This document shows positions 32,404-41,070 of a DNA stretch of 64,000 bases, piece by piece (the stretch's first letter is position 1; each line of letters begins with the position of its first letter). The stretch covers positions 124,001 through 188,000 of the forward strand of contig NZ_JAFMTQ010000004.1 in NCBI RefSeq assembly GCF_026126405.1. Direction: 5' to 3'. A program made the translations under genes and the position numbers. This DNA is from Aureitalea sp. L0-47 (GTDB lineage Bacteria; Bacteroidota; Bacteroidia; Flavobacteriales; Flavobacteriaceae). The notes beneath the pieces are model-generated. The model did no database searches and had not been told where the DNA came from. It saw only the letters and a list, made by a program, of their open reading frames with translations.

Positions 32404-35307
32404 ATGCGCTTCACTTTACTTTTATTCATTCTACTTTCATATTATTCGATAAATGGCCAAAATCCAAATAAACTGGATTCTCTCAAGCGGGCATTGAGTA
32501 TCCCGCAGTCTACTGATGACAGACTCCGTACGTTGGAGACTATTTATAATATGACCGTCCCGAGGGATATTGAAACTGCTAACATTTACCTGGACCGCAT
32601 CTTTGCTATAGGCGATAGTTTGGATTATGACATGGCCTATTACATAGGCTGGTACGGACGTGCCTATCAAAATTTTATAAAACGGGAGCCGGACAGTGCA
32701 GTGGCTGTACTGAAAAAAGCAATGATTTACGCCAAGCGTTTGGATGATCCCAGAAAAATTGCCGAGATCCATAGCAAATTAGCTTTAAGTTATATAAATT
32801 TTAAAGTTGATGCAGACAAAGGAATCGTCCACAATGATTCTGTCATTGCCCTCTCCAAAATACACGATCTGAGATTTCAGGAAGCCAATGCCTATTATTC
32901 GAATGCCCTGAGCTTAATGAATCAGGAGCGTTTGGATCGCGCACTCTCCTACCTTATTAAGGCAGATAGCATGGAGAGTGATGAACCCCTTGTGAATAGC
33001 ATCAAAGGCCATAGTGCCACTGAAGCGGCCAAAATCTTTTCGAATCTGAAGCAATATGACAAATCTATAAATTACTACGAGCGAGCTAGTGAATATTATA
33101 TGATATCCGGCGATGAGGTTAGTGATTATATAACTAAGAAAAGTCTCGGCAAGACCTATTTAAAGCAAGGCTTGCCACAAAAAGCTTACGATACCCTCTT
33201 GATAGTCTACAATTTCTTCAAGCAAACAGATGACCTCTACCAAATTAGTGAATCGGCCATGGCATTATCGGATGCGACTATTTCTCTGGGAAATAAATCC
33301 GAGGGATTCCGGTTATTGAACGATGTGCTTGAAATGAAGCTATCCCTGAATGATACCATCAGTGTTTCAGGAACGTATCATAAACTGGGTAGTTATTATC
33401 AAAACGAAAACATTTTGGAAAAAGCGGAAGACGCCTATTTAAAATCGATTCGGTATGCCGGTGATTCCCTGAATCTTCAAACCAAATCCGCTACCTATTT
33501 GAAGTTGTCAGAATTATATGCCAACAGTGGAAATAATAATGCCGCTTACAAGGCGCTTCGGCAACATCTCAGTCTTAAAGACACCATAGTATCACGCAGA
33601 AATTCTGCCGAACTGAACAAGATTGAAGCAAGTTATCAAAATCAATTGAAGGAGAACGAAATAGCAATCCTTGAATCGGAAAATTTAAGGGCTAAGACCG
33701 TAGGGAAAAGTCAAAGAAGAATTTTTATCCTCTCTTCTTTATTTTTCCTGATCCTCATAGGATTACTCATCGTTCTCTACTACAACCGAAATAAGGTGAA
33801 TAAGGAACTTACTCGTCTGAACTCATTGAAATCGAAACTATACACAGACATAGCACACGAAATACGTACCCCACTTACATTGATCAAAGGGCCGGTTGAA
33901 AAGCAATTGAACAATGGTGAACTCCCTGAAAATGGCCGTAAGGACCTGGAATTGATAAAGCACAATACGGACAGGATGCTCAGGATGGTAGATCAAATGC
34001 TCGATCTTTCGAAAATTGAATCGAATACCTTTACCGATGAAGTTTCGGAAGGGAATCTCGCACTTTTAGTAGATGAACTGGTTTCCTTGTTCCGCTTTAA
34101 AGCCTCTGAAAAATCCATCGAGATCGCAAGTTCTTATTCTGGTATTGCAACAGTTCAATTTCAGAGAGAAAGTTTCGAGAAGATCATTTCAAACCTAATT
34201 GAAAACGCAATAAAATACAGTCCGAAGGGCAGCGCGATAAATCTTACATCATCATGTGATGAATCAGCATATCAGCTTTCTATTACTAACCCAGTAGCAG
34301 ATTCGGCCGATGTCCTTCAAATAGAAAAGATCTTTGAGAGACATTATAGAAACGACCAAACTACTGACGGACTCGGGATTGGGCTTTCATTGGTTCGGGA
34401 GCTCGTTAGTCGCATTGACGGTACAATTAGTGCCAGGCAGTTACAAAATAATCAGATCTCCTTTGACCTATACCTTCCTGTAACTCTTCCGATTAATGAA
34501 GAGGCTGCGATTTCCGATCCTCAGTTCGAAGATTCAATTTCCGAAGACAACAAGCCTCTTATCCTTATTGTTGAGGACAATGAGGAAATTCGAAACTTTA
34601 CTGCCGATTTATTTAATGATGGCTACAATGTGATCCAGGCAGAGGATGGTGCAGTTGGGATCGAAATGGCAATGGAAAAGGTTCCAGACATCATCATTAG
34701 CGATGTAATGATGCCAAAAACGGACGGCGTTGCACTGTGTAAGAAGCTGAAGGCGGCCCAGGTAACCAGTCACATACCGATTATCCTGCTCACTGCAAAG
34801 GTTTCAGAAGAGAATGAACTTGAAGGACTACAGGTTGGTGCAGATTCCTATGTTCGGAAGCCTTTCAACCCGGATATCCTCAAACAACAAGTGGTAAACC
34901 TGCTCGAATCAAGAGATAAACTGCGCGACAGGTATTCAAGGACCTTATACCTTGAACCTGTTGATACGATTGTTGATTCTTCGGAAGCGATTTTTATTGA
35001 ACAACTAAAGCAAGCTCTTAAAACCCATCTGAACGAACCCGAATTCAATGCTGCCGCATTTGCTGAGAAACTATCAATGAGCAGGATGCAGTTGCACAGA
35101 AAACTTAAGGCGTTATTTGGGCTCAGCACAACTGCCTTTATTCGTACCGAAAGAGTGAAGGCCTCCCTGAAGTTGCTGGAGGATGAGAACCTGACTGTAT
35201 CCGAAATTGCCTATTCTGTTGGATTTAACACTCCCTCCTATTATATCAAATGCTTTAAAGAAATCCATGGGGTGACGCCGCAGGAGTTCAGTAATAATAA
35301 GGCTTAA
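32404..35307 (+). CDS. One-polypeptide hybrid two-component regulator (TPR-HK-REC-AraC)
   Basis: A 967-residue protein that joins sensor and transcription factor. Domains in order: signal peptide, periplasmic TPR-type helical repeats (about 25-420), one membrane helix (about 440-460, IFILSSLFFLILIGLLIVLYY), HisKA with phosphorylated His485 in DIAHEIRTPL, HATPase with ENAIKYSPKGSAI and TDGLGIGLSLVRELV, a receiver with phospho-acceptor Asp767 in IIISDVMMPK, and a C-terminal AraC DNA-binding domain (about 865-967, MSRMQLHRKLKALFGLSTTAFIRTERVK...VGFNTPSYYIKCFKEIHGVTPQEF). It resembles the HTCS regulators of Bacteroidota but uses TPRs rather than a propeller as sensor. The adjacent fibre gene is its likely target. 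Confidence 0.9.
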   Translation: MRFTLLLFILLSYYSINGQNPNKLDSLKRALSIPQSTDDRLRTLETIYNMTVPRDIETANIYLDRIFAIGDSLDYDMAYYIGWYGRAYQNFIKREPDSAVAVLKKAMIYAKRLDDPRKIAEIHSKLALSYINFKVDADKGIVHNDSVIALSKIHDLRFQEANAYYSNALSLMNQERLDRALSYLIKADSMESDEPLVNSIKGHSATEAAKIFSNLKQYDKSINYYERASEYYMISGDEVSDYITKKSLGKTYLKQGLPQKAYDTLLIVYNFFKQTDDLYQISESAMALSDATISLGNKSEGFRLLNDVLEMKLSLNDTISVSGTYHKLGSYYQNENILEKAEDAYLKSIRYAGDSLNLQTKSATYLKLSELYANSGNNNAAYKALRQHLSLKDTIVSRRNSAELNKIEASYQNQLKENEIAILESENLRAKTVGKSQRRIFILSSLFFLILIGLLIVLYYNRNKVNKELTRLNSLKSKLYTDIAHEIRTPLTLIKGPVEKQLNNGELPENGRKDLELIKHNTDRMLRMVDQMLDLSKIESNTFTDEVSEGNLALLVDELVSLFRFKASEKSIEIASSYSGIATVQFQRESFEKIISNLIENAIKYSPKGSAINLTSSCDESAYQLSITNPVADSADVLQIEKIFERHYRNDQTTDGLGIGLSLVRELVSRIDGTISARQLQNNQISFDLYLPVTLPINEEAAISDPQFEDSISEDNKPLILIVEDNEEIRNFTADLFNDGYNVIQAEDGAVGIEMAMEKVPDIIISDVMMPKTDGVALCKKLKAAQVTSHIPIILLTAKVSEENELEGLQVGADSYVRKPFNPDILKQQVVNLLESRDKLRDRYSRTLYLEPVDTIVDSSEAIFIEQLKQALKTHLNEPEFNAAAFAEKLSMSRMQLHRKLKALFGLSTTAFIRTERVKASLKLLEDENLTVSEIAYSVGFNTPSYYIKCFKEIHGVTPQEFSNNKA

Positions 35308-35315
35308 CAAGCCTC

Positions 35316-35386
35316 GTTACATTTATTCCATCCTTTGTTACATTCCAAGTATCCTTCATTTTAAGGTCTGACTAGTTTTATCCCTG
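35316..35386 (+). promoter_or_regulatory. 21-bp-spaced direct repeat and candidate promoter of the fibre unit
   Basis: GTTACATT occurs at 35316-35323 and at 35337-35344, exactly 21 bp apart, each followed by TTCC-type sequence. TATCCCTG at 35379-35386 could be the -7 box (TAnnTTTG with one change), 14 bp before the next start codon. The spacing equals that of AraC half-sites (araI1/I2), and the element lies between an AraC-domain regulator gene and its neighbour. That it is bound by that regulator is inference. Confidence 0.45.
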
Positions 35387-35400
35387 TATTCTCGAACTAT

Positions 35401-35553
35401 ATGGGTAAGAAACAATTCAAAGCAGACCTATTACATTCCTGCAATAGTGTATATCTGAATTTAGACAGATTAGCGAACGGCGAGTATTGTTTCTACTTCA
35501 CAGTAAGAGAAAAAGTGATCAAAACAGTAGAAATTAAAAAGAACCAGTCATGA
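35401..35553 (+). CDS. Small ORF, 50 residues, coupled to the fibre gene
   Basis: An ATG frame of 50 codons (starts MGKKQFKADLLHSCNSVYLN) whose TGA overlaps the start of the 958-residue gene as ATGA. There is no signal peptide. The part LNLDRLANGEYCFYFTV...KTVEIKK resembles the last strands of a T9SS sorting domain (L.NG.Y......G....KK), but no larger parent ORF is present. The tight overlap argues for real translation, perhaps to couple expression of the fibre. Confidence 0.5.
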   Translation: MGKKQFKADLLHSCNSVYLNLDRLANGEYCFYFTVREKVIKTVEIKKNQS

Positions 35554-38426
35554 AACCGATCCTCCATTTTATCGTAGCTTTTTTTGTCCCAATCACATTA
35601 TTAGCCCAGGTAGGAATTGGAACCACCAATCCCAATGCTTCACTGGACATAATAGCACAGAATCCATCCGCGCCTACATCAGAAGATGGCTTACTAATTC
35701 CCCGGATAGACGATTTCCCGGCATCGGATCCAGGTGCCGCCCAGGATGGGATGCTGGTCTTTGCCACTGGAAACGGAACACCGTCAAAGGGATTTTACTA
35801 CTGGGACAATGGAACCACATCATGGGCGCCCTTTAGCGGTGGAGATGCAGATTGGCACCGGGCCAGTACCACCTCACCACCCGGGAGTATTAACGATAAT
35901 CTATTCACACTGGGGCAAGTAGCTATAGGGAAGAACAATCCCTCCTATTCACTTGACGTTGAAGCGGAAACTACGGCTTACGATCGATTAGTAAATCTGT
36001 ATGGAAACACTGATACGAATACCGGAAACAAATACAATATCTTCAACGAAATGGAATACAACGGAGCAGCCATGGGCCAGGCAAGAGGAATGTATAACGT
36101 GATCACTGGTGCTGGGAACGGAGAAGTCATTGGGCAGGTAAACGGGATAACCAATTCGGGAGACGGCGAACACGTGGGAGTGGAAAACCGGATTCTGGGA
36201 AGTGGATCTGGTGTTCATTATGGGGTAATTAATAGAATGACGGCCAATAGTAACAGTTACATCAATGGAGTCAGAACCTTGATCTCGGGTACTGGCACCG
36301 GAACCCAAACCGGCCATTTTAGCTGGCTTTCTGTAGATGGAAGCAATTTACAAACCGGATCCTACAATTTCTTATCCGGGGACGGTACAGGGGTAAGAAC
36401 GGGGACCGAAAACTTTTTACAGAATAGCAGTTCAGGCGACCAAAATGGAACTTCGAACACCATAAATAATTCGGGTACTGCAGACACCTACGGTGTAAGA
36501 AACAACCTGGGTTCGAGTGGAACCGGGATACAACGAGGCATTTATAACAATATAACCAATAGTGGAAATGCAAATCACTATGGACTACAAAATAGTTTAA
36601 ATGGGACCGGCGCAGGAAATCATTATGGAAGTTATAGTTTTCTGAACGGATCAGGATCAGGAACACATTACGGGGTACTTAATTCTTTAGTCGGAGTAGG
36701 GACAGGAGATCAGTACGGAATCAGGAATGATATCTTTAATTCCGGAAATAGTGACCATTATGCCGTCTATAACAATATCGACAACAGCGGCGGAGGTGAT
36801 CATTATGGTATTTACAATAGATTGCAGGGTAATAGTGCAGGACAGCAAATAGCAATCTATAATTATATGGGTTCCACTTCGGACCTTGCTCAATTCGGAA
36901 AGTATACCTTATTTAGCAATTCGGGCAATGGCAATCAGTACGGTGACTATAATAATATGGGAGGAACCGGCTCAGGTGAGACCTATGGAACTTTCAATGC
37001 AATAGCAAGTTCAGGAAGCGGAGATAAGTATGGAAGTTACCAAAATTTTTCAGGTAATAATTCTACCACCCAATATGGCACCTACCATAGGTTCCAGGGG
37101 ACCGGAGGAATAACACATGGATTGTACAACAGGTTCGAAGACTCTGGTAACGATAACCGTTTCGGAGTATTCAACAATATGGCTTCTTCAGGATCTGGTT
37201 CTATCTATGGAAACTACACAACAATTTCGGGCGCAGGAGCGGGAACAAAAATCGGAACCTATGTATCAATTCTAACTGGTGTTGGAGGGCAACATTACGG
37301 ACTGTATTCGGATGTAAGAAAGAGCGGAAGTTTTGCTGGCTACTTTTTAGGACGCGTTTCAATCGGAACCACAGGAACGAACAACTATATCCTACCAGCA
37401 GTAAGAGGTACAGCTAACCAGGTGATGCAAACCGACGGCGTTGGAAATGTGAGTTGGGCAACCCTTAGTACTGGGGTAACCGCCAATAACGGACTGAGTG
37501 CTTCAGGGAACAATGTAGCCCTGGGTGGTAGCCTTAATCAAAATACAACCATCACTCATAACACCTTTTCGCTCACGCATAACCTAAACAGTTCAGGCGA
37601 CTTCATCGTACAGGATGCTGGTCTCAACCATTTTGAGGTAAGGGACAATGGAAATACATACCTTGGAGGTGACACTTATTGGTTTGATGAGTCCACCTCC
37701 GGTACACTGTTGGCGAGCCTCACCGATCTAGGGGATGATGGGATTTTCACATTATTCAACAACGGAGCCATTCAGCATTATATGCCTGCCTCAGGAAATG
37801 TGACTTTCAATGAGCAGGGTCTGGCCACTAATTTCGCTATTGAAAGCGACACCGAACCCTATTTGTTCTTTGTGAGGGGTAACCTGGACCGTATTGGAAT
37901 AATGACCACAATTCCTACCCACGATCTCACCATTAAACAGTCTAATACCACCCAGGCATCCGCTGGTGGCCTTGGTCTAGAGAGTGCCAGCTCCACGGCC
38001 AATTGGAAAGTATATCACTCGGGAAGCCATTTGTCTTTTGCAGAGAATGGCGTGCGCAGAGCTTATGTGGAAGCGGGTACAGGTAACTATGTGATCACTT
38101 CAGATAAACGCCTAAAGAAAAATATATCGTCTATGGAAAGTGTGCTATCTAAAGTTAATGATTTAGACGCTTTTACATATCTATACAAAGACCAACAAAC
38201 GGGATCATCACGCTCCGCTGGTTTTATGGCCCAGGAAGTTAAAACCATCTTTCCGGATGCCGTTAAAATGAACGAGGAAGGGTTCTATGGGATCAATTAC
38301 GATTATTTCACCGTCATGGCGATAAAAGCAATTCAGGAGCAACAGCTAATCATCGAATCACAGGAAATAAGACTTGAAAAACTCGAACGTGAACTGGGGG
38401 TTATAAAGGCTATGCTAAATAAATAG
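35550..38426 (+). CDS. Surface fibre protein with S74 self-cleaving chaperone domain
   Basis: A 958-residue secreted protein: signal peptide (MKPILHFIVAFFVPITLLA), QVGIGTTNPNASLDI, a region with PRIDDFPASDPGAAQDGMLVF common in Bacteroidota tail-fibre-like proteins, about 28 repeats of 15 residues (about 178-595), a linker with VGIG-like strands, and a C-terminal S74 peptidase/intramolecular chaperone. The S74 start TSDKRLKKN carries the expected Ser851-Lys856 dyad (Ser plus five), and a C-terminal coiled coil (EQQLIIESQEIRLEKLERELGVIKAML) would drive trimerisation. As in phage endosialidase tailspikes, the domain probably helps trimer folding and then cuts itself off. Confidence 0.88.
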   Translation: MKPILHFIVAFFVPITLLAQVGIGTTNPNASLDIIAQNPSAPTSEDGLLIPRIDDFPASDPGAAQDGMLVFATGNGTPSKGFYYWDNGTTSWAPFSGGDADWHRASTTSPPGSINDNLFTLGQVAIGKNNPSYSLDVEAETTAYDRLVNLYGNTDTNTGNKYNIFNEMEYNGAAMGQARGMYNVITGAGNGEVIGQVNGITNSGDGEHVGVENRILGSGSGVHYGVINRMTANSNSYINGVRTLISGTGTGTQTGHFSWLSVDGSNLQTGSYNFLSGDGTGVRTGTENFLQNSSSGDQNGTSNTINNSGTADTYGVRNNLGSSGTGIQRGIYNNITNSGNANHYGLQNSLNGTGAGNHYGSYSFLNGSGSGTHYGVLNSLVGVGTGDQYGIRNDIFNSGNSDHYAVYNNIDNSGGGDHYGIYNRLQGNSAGQQIAIYNYMGSTSDLAQFGKYTLFSNSGNGNQYGDYNNMGGTGSGETYGTFNAIASSGSGDKYGSYQNFSGNNSTTQYGTYHRFQGTGGITHGLYNRFEDSGNDNRFGVFNNMASSGSGSIYGNYTTISGAGAGTKIGTYVSILTGVGGQHYGLYSDVRKSGSFAGYFLGRVSIGTTGTNNYILPAVRGTANQVMQTDGVGNVSWATLSTGVTANNGLSASGNNVALGGSLNQNTTITHNTFSLTHNLNSSGDFIVQDAGLNHFEVRDNGNTYLGGDTYWFDESTSGTLLASLTDLGDDGIFTLFNNGAIQHYMPASGNVTFNEQGLATNFAIESDTEPYLFFVRGNLDRIGIMTTIPTHDLTIKQSNTTQASAGGLGLESASSTANWKVYHSGSHLSFAENGVRRAYVEAGTGNYVITSDKRLKKNISSMESVLSKVNDLDAFTYLYKDQQTGSSRSAGFMAQEVKTIFPDAVKMNEEGFYGINYDYFTVMAIKAIQEQQLIIESQEIRLEKLERELGVIKAMLNK
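36081..37330 (+). repeat. 45-bp imperfect tandem repeats (15-residue units)
   Basis: About 28 units with the pattern [HQ]YG.YN....SG.G. , for example HYGSYSFLNGSGSGT and QYGDYNNMGGTGSGE. Unit length is nearly constant at 15 residues, with rare one-residue slips around the IAIYNYMG and FGKYTL units. DNA identity between units is low, so the repeat is ancient rather than freshly expanded. Gly at position 3 and aromatic residues at 2 and 5 suggest a stacked beta-solenoid. Confidence 0.85.
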
Positions 38427-38446
38427 CCATTAGACTACTTGTGCCA

Positions 38447-38468
38447 CCCCGGTTTGCCCTAACCGGGG
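38447..38468. terminator. Hairpin between convergent genes
   Basis: CCCCGGTT and AACCGGGG form a perfect 8-bp stem with a 6-base loop between the fibre and aldehyde dehydrogenase stops. The T-run is short, so it is a probable but not strong bidirectional terminator. Confidence 0.6.
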
Positions 38469-38471
38469 TTA

Positions 38472-39833
38472 TTACCTTTTAATGTAAACGGTTTTCGTAT
38501 TTACAAACTCCTTTATCCCATGAGAGCTGAGCTCACGTCCGTAACCACTCTCTTTAACACCACCGAAGGGCAGTCTCGGATCACTTTTTACCAATTCATT
38601 GATAAAAACAGCGCCTTCCTCAAACTCCGGGATCATCTCCATCGCTTTGGAAATATCCGTTGTGAATACTGAAACTCCGAGTCCGAATTTTGATTCATTT
38701 GAAAGCTCAATTGCTTCTTCAACCGTTTTAAATGTAGTCACGCTCAGTGCCGGTCCGAAGGTCTCTTCCTTAAACATTACCATGTCTGGAGTCACACCAC
38801 TTACTACAGTAGGTGCATACCAGGCCTCCTCCCTCCTGCCCCCAGTTTCCAGCTTGGCCCCGGCGGCTATTGTATCTTTTACCTGTGATTCCAGTTCCTT
38901 CGCAAGGTCTTTCCTTGCCAGGGTTCCTATATAGGTTTCGGGATCTAAAGGATCTCCACTTTTTAATTCTTCAACTCTTTTAACTAGTTTCTGAATAAAT
39001 TCTTCGGAAATGGACTCCTGGACTAGCAGGCGTTTTCCGGCAATACAACTCTGACCCGTATTCTGAAACCGAGCCTGTATGCAGGTTTCCAGGGTATTTT
39101 CCATATCGCAATCCTCCAGAACTATCAAAGCGTTGTTTCCTCCCAGTTCCAGGACACTTTTCTTAATGTTCTTTCCTGCCGTTTGGGCAACTGCAGAACC
39201 AGCAGGACCACTTCCTGTTAAAGTGACGGCTTTCACCACAGGATTATCAATAATACTCTCAACTTGATTACTACCCACCAAAAGCGTTGTAAAAGAATGA
39301 TCAGGGAAACCTGCTCGCCTGAAGACTTCCTCGATCTTTAAGGCACTTCCGAAAACATTGGACGCATGTTTTAACACAGCCACATTTCCGGCCATCAATG
39401 TGGGAGCAGCAAAACGAAATACCTGCCAGAAAGGGTAGTTCCATGGCATAACAGCAAGAATCACTCCTAAAGGTTCATGACGCACATAGCTAATATCGGC
39501 ATCGCTTTCGATTGTTTCATTAGACAACTGAGATTCCGCATTTTCGGCGTAATAATCGCATACCCAGGCACACTTTTCCACCTCGGCAATAGCCTGGGAA
39601 ATCGGTTTTCCCATTTCATCTGAGATGTTGCTAGCATATAACTTTGCATCCTTTCTCAATATATGGGCGGCTTTCTTCATGAGTTCGGACCTCTCCGAAA
39701 AATGAGTTTTCCTCCATTTCAGATAACGCCGGTGCGCCCGCTCTAACAGGGCATTCAGCTGTTCCGAAGAATGTAGTGTGTAAGTGTCTACAACTTTGTT
39801 GTTATAAGGATTTATGGATTGAACCTCCTTCAT
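38472..39833 (-). CDS. Aldehyde dehydrogenase, succinate-semialdehyde type
   Basis: A 453-residue NAD(P)-dependent aldehyde dehydrogenase. PWNYPFWQVFR and the KHAS loop bind cofactor, Glu229 in LELGGNNA is the general base, and Cys263 in NTGQSCIAGKR is the nucleophile. FGPALSV and PFGGVKESGYGREL are the C-terminal family blocks. The length and the SYVRHEPLGVILAVMPWNYP stretch fit the short succinate-semialdehyde dehydrogenase (GabD/Sad-like) group, so it probably oxidises succinate semialdehyde to succinate. No gabT neighbour is present, so the substrate is a best guess. Confidence 0.85.
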   Translation of the reverse strand: MKEVQSINPYNNKVVDTYTLHSSEQLNALLERAHRRYLKWRKTHFSERSELMKKAAHILRKDAKLYASNISDEMGKPISQAIAEVEKCAWVCDYYAENAESQLSNETIESDADISYVRHEPLGVILAVMPWNYPFWQVFRFAAPTLMAGNVAVLKHASNVFGSALKIEEVFRRAGFPDHSFTTLLVGSNQVESIIDNPVVKAVTLTGSGPAGSAVAQTAGKNIKKSVLELGGNNALIVLEDCDMENTLETCIQARFQNTGQSCIAGKRLLVQESISEEFIQKLVKRVEELKSGDPLDPETYIGTLARKDLAKELESQVKDTIAAGAKLETGGRREEAWYAPTVVSGVTPDMVMFKEETFGPALSVTTFKTVEEAIELSNESKFGLGVSVFTTDISKAMEMIPEFEEGAVFINELVKSDPRLPFGGVKESGYGRELSSHGIKEFVNTKTVYIKR

Positions 39834-39954
39834 AGCGCTAGTGTTTCAGACCTATAAAAATACATCGAAAGCTGTTGAAAACATAGTTTATAACTTATCC
39901 TTCTGAAATTTTTTAAACGACCGTCTTTTCCTACTTTTATTCAAACACCTAGTT

Positions 39955-40362
39955 ATGGAACCACGTGACAGGTCGCTGCTACATTTAAGGCCAGAAATTC
40001 CTTCAGCGACCGTGAACCCCGCAATGACTTCAGAAGAAACCTTTCAGAATCAAACGCTACGCCCTGTAGCCAAGCTTCAGAATCAACTTTTACTTGAAGT
40101 ATTCAGAAATTATGTCCGAAAGCACAAAAATGTGTTTTACGACCTTTCCATTGAGAAACGACTCGATTATATCGAAAACGCTATCCACAAGGATATGAAA
40201 TTTCGCAATTCACTGAAAGGCATCATCATTGGACAGTTTACAGTTCAGGAATATAAAGAGTATACCTTGAATTCCTCTGCATTGAACAAACGGATGATGA
40301 ATATCGTTAAGGAAAGACTGAAGAGTAACGTCCAGCTATTGGAATATCAGTACGCGCATTAG
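39955..40362 (+). CDS. Conserved hypothetical protein of Bacteroidota
   Basis: A 135-residue soluble, helical protein (starts MEPRDRSLLHLRPEIPSATV) with a conserved-looking core (RPVAKLQNQLLLEVFRNYVRKHK, FRNSLKGIIIGQFTVQEYKEYTLNSSALNKRMMN). I recognise this as a recurrent family in Flavobacteria but know no function; database labels for it are unreliable. Its last 27 bp overlap the facing DUF3307 gene, an unusually long convergent overlap. Confidence 0.75.
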   Translation: MEPRDRSLLHLRPEIPSATVNPAMTSEETFQNQTLRPVAKLQNQLLLEVFRNYVRKHKNVFYDLSIEKRLDYIENAIHKDMKFRNSLKGIIIGQFTVQEYKEYTLNSSALNKRMMNIVKERLKSNVQLLEYQYAH

Positions 40363-41070
40363 GAAGCCTATCACAATCGTTAAGGCAAAACTCATCAATG
40401 TTCCTATAAGTACGTATTCGGTTTGTTTACGAGCACCACTCTTACTTTTATCGCTGAATCGAAGTATCGATTTGGCGGCGATAAGGAAGCCAATAGCCGA
40501 AAAATTATCAGTTATTATAAAGGTAAGCACAAGAATCCGTTCAAATATCCCGATATACCTGCCGGCCTTATCCAGGCTTTTGATACCATCTTCTTTCTTA
40601 ATTTCCTTTTGCCAGCCACGTGTAGCCTTTCCTATGATGAATCCAATGGGAAAGATCACCATGAGATAACCTGTTACATAAATGAGGAAGTCTTCAGATG
40701 CCAGTGCGGAAGTAACGAACGGGATAAGTTCACCGAAATTCTCTGTGGCATATAACCATACGAGGGCCAGTACAACAATATGAAAGAACTGATCCCAAAG
40801 AAAGTACACAAGCGAATCCGATTTTTGATGAAGTTTCCACAGATCGATGAAAAAATGGGTAACGGCGATGATAAGCGGAACTTCCCACAAGCTCCAGTCC
40901 TGAACTATTAAATAGGTTAACAGCCCGGCAAGGGCAGCATGAATGTACAGGAATATGGACTTTCCCTTACGATCGCGTTTTTGCTTTATCCACTTTTTGG
41001 ATTGAAAGACAAAGTCGGTTATTACGTGTGCGAGCAGTAACTGCAAGGCAAAAATCAATTCCTGATTCAT
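40336..41070 (-). CDS. DUF3307 membrane protein
   Basis: A 244-residue integral membrane protein with about six helices. The N-terminal LQLLLAHVITDFVFQSKKWI and the IHAALAGLLTYLI...VTHFFIDLWK block carry His and Asp residues inside helices, the hallmark of DUF3307 and suggestive of metal or proton binding. Its start overlaps the end of the SatD-like gene by 4 bp (ATGA), so the pair is one operon. Function unknown. Confidence 0.8.
   Translation of the reverse strand: MNQELIFALQLLLAHVITDFVFQSKKWIKQKRDRKGKSIFLYIHAALAGLLTYLIVQDWSLWEVPLIIAVTHFFIDLWKLHQKSDSLVYFLWDQFFHIVVLALVWLYATENFGELIPFVTSALASEDFLIYVTGYLMVIFPIGFIIGKATRGWQKEIKKEDGIKSLDKAGRYIGIFERILVLTFIITDNFSAIGFLIAAKSILRFSDKSKSGARKQTEYVLIGTLMSFALTIVIGFLMRVLIFQ

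Noticed and set aside
36081-37330. CRISPR-like array in the fibre repeats
   Set aside because: The 45-bp units are in frame, vary along their whole length and encode a protein repeat; there are no constant repeats with unique spacers.
35550-38426. Prophage remnant suggested by the S74 tailspike domain
   Set aside because: No capsid, terminase, integrase or lysis genes are nearby, and the protein has a Sec signal peptide, unlike phage fibres.
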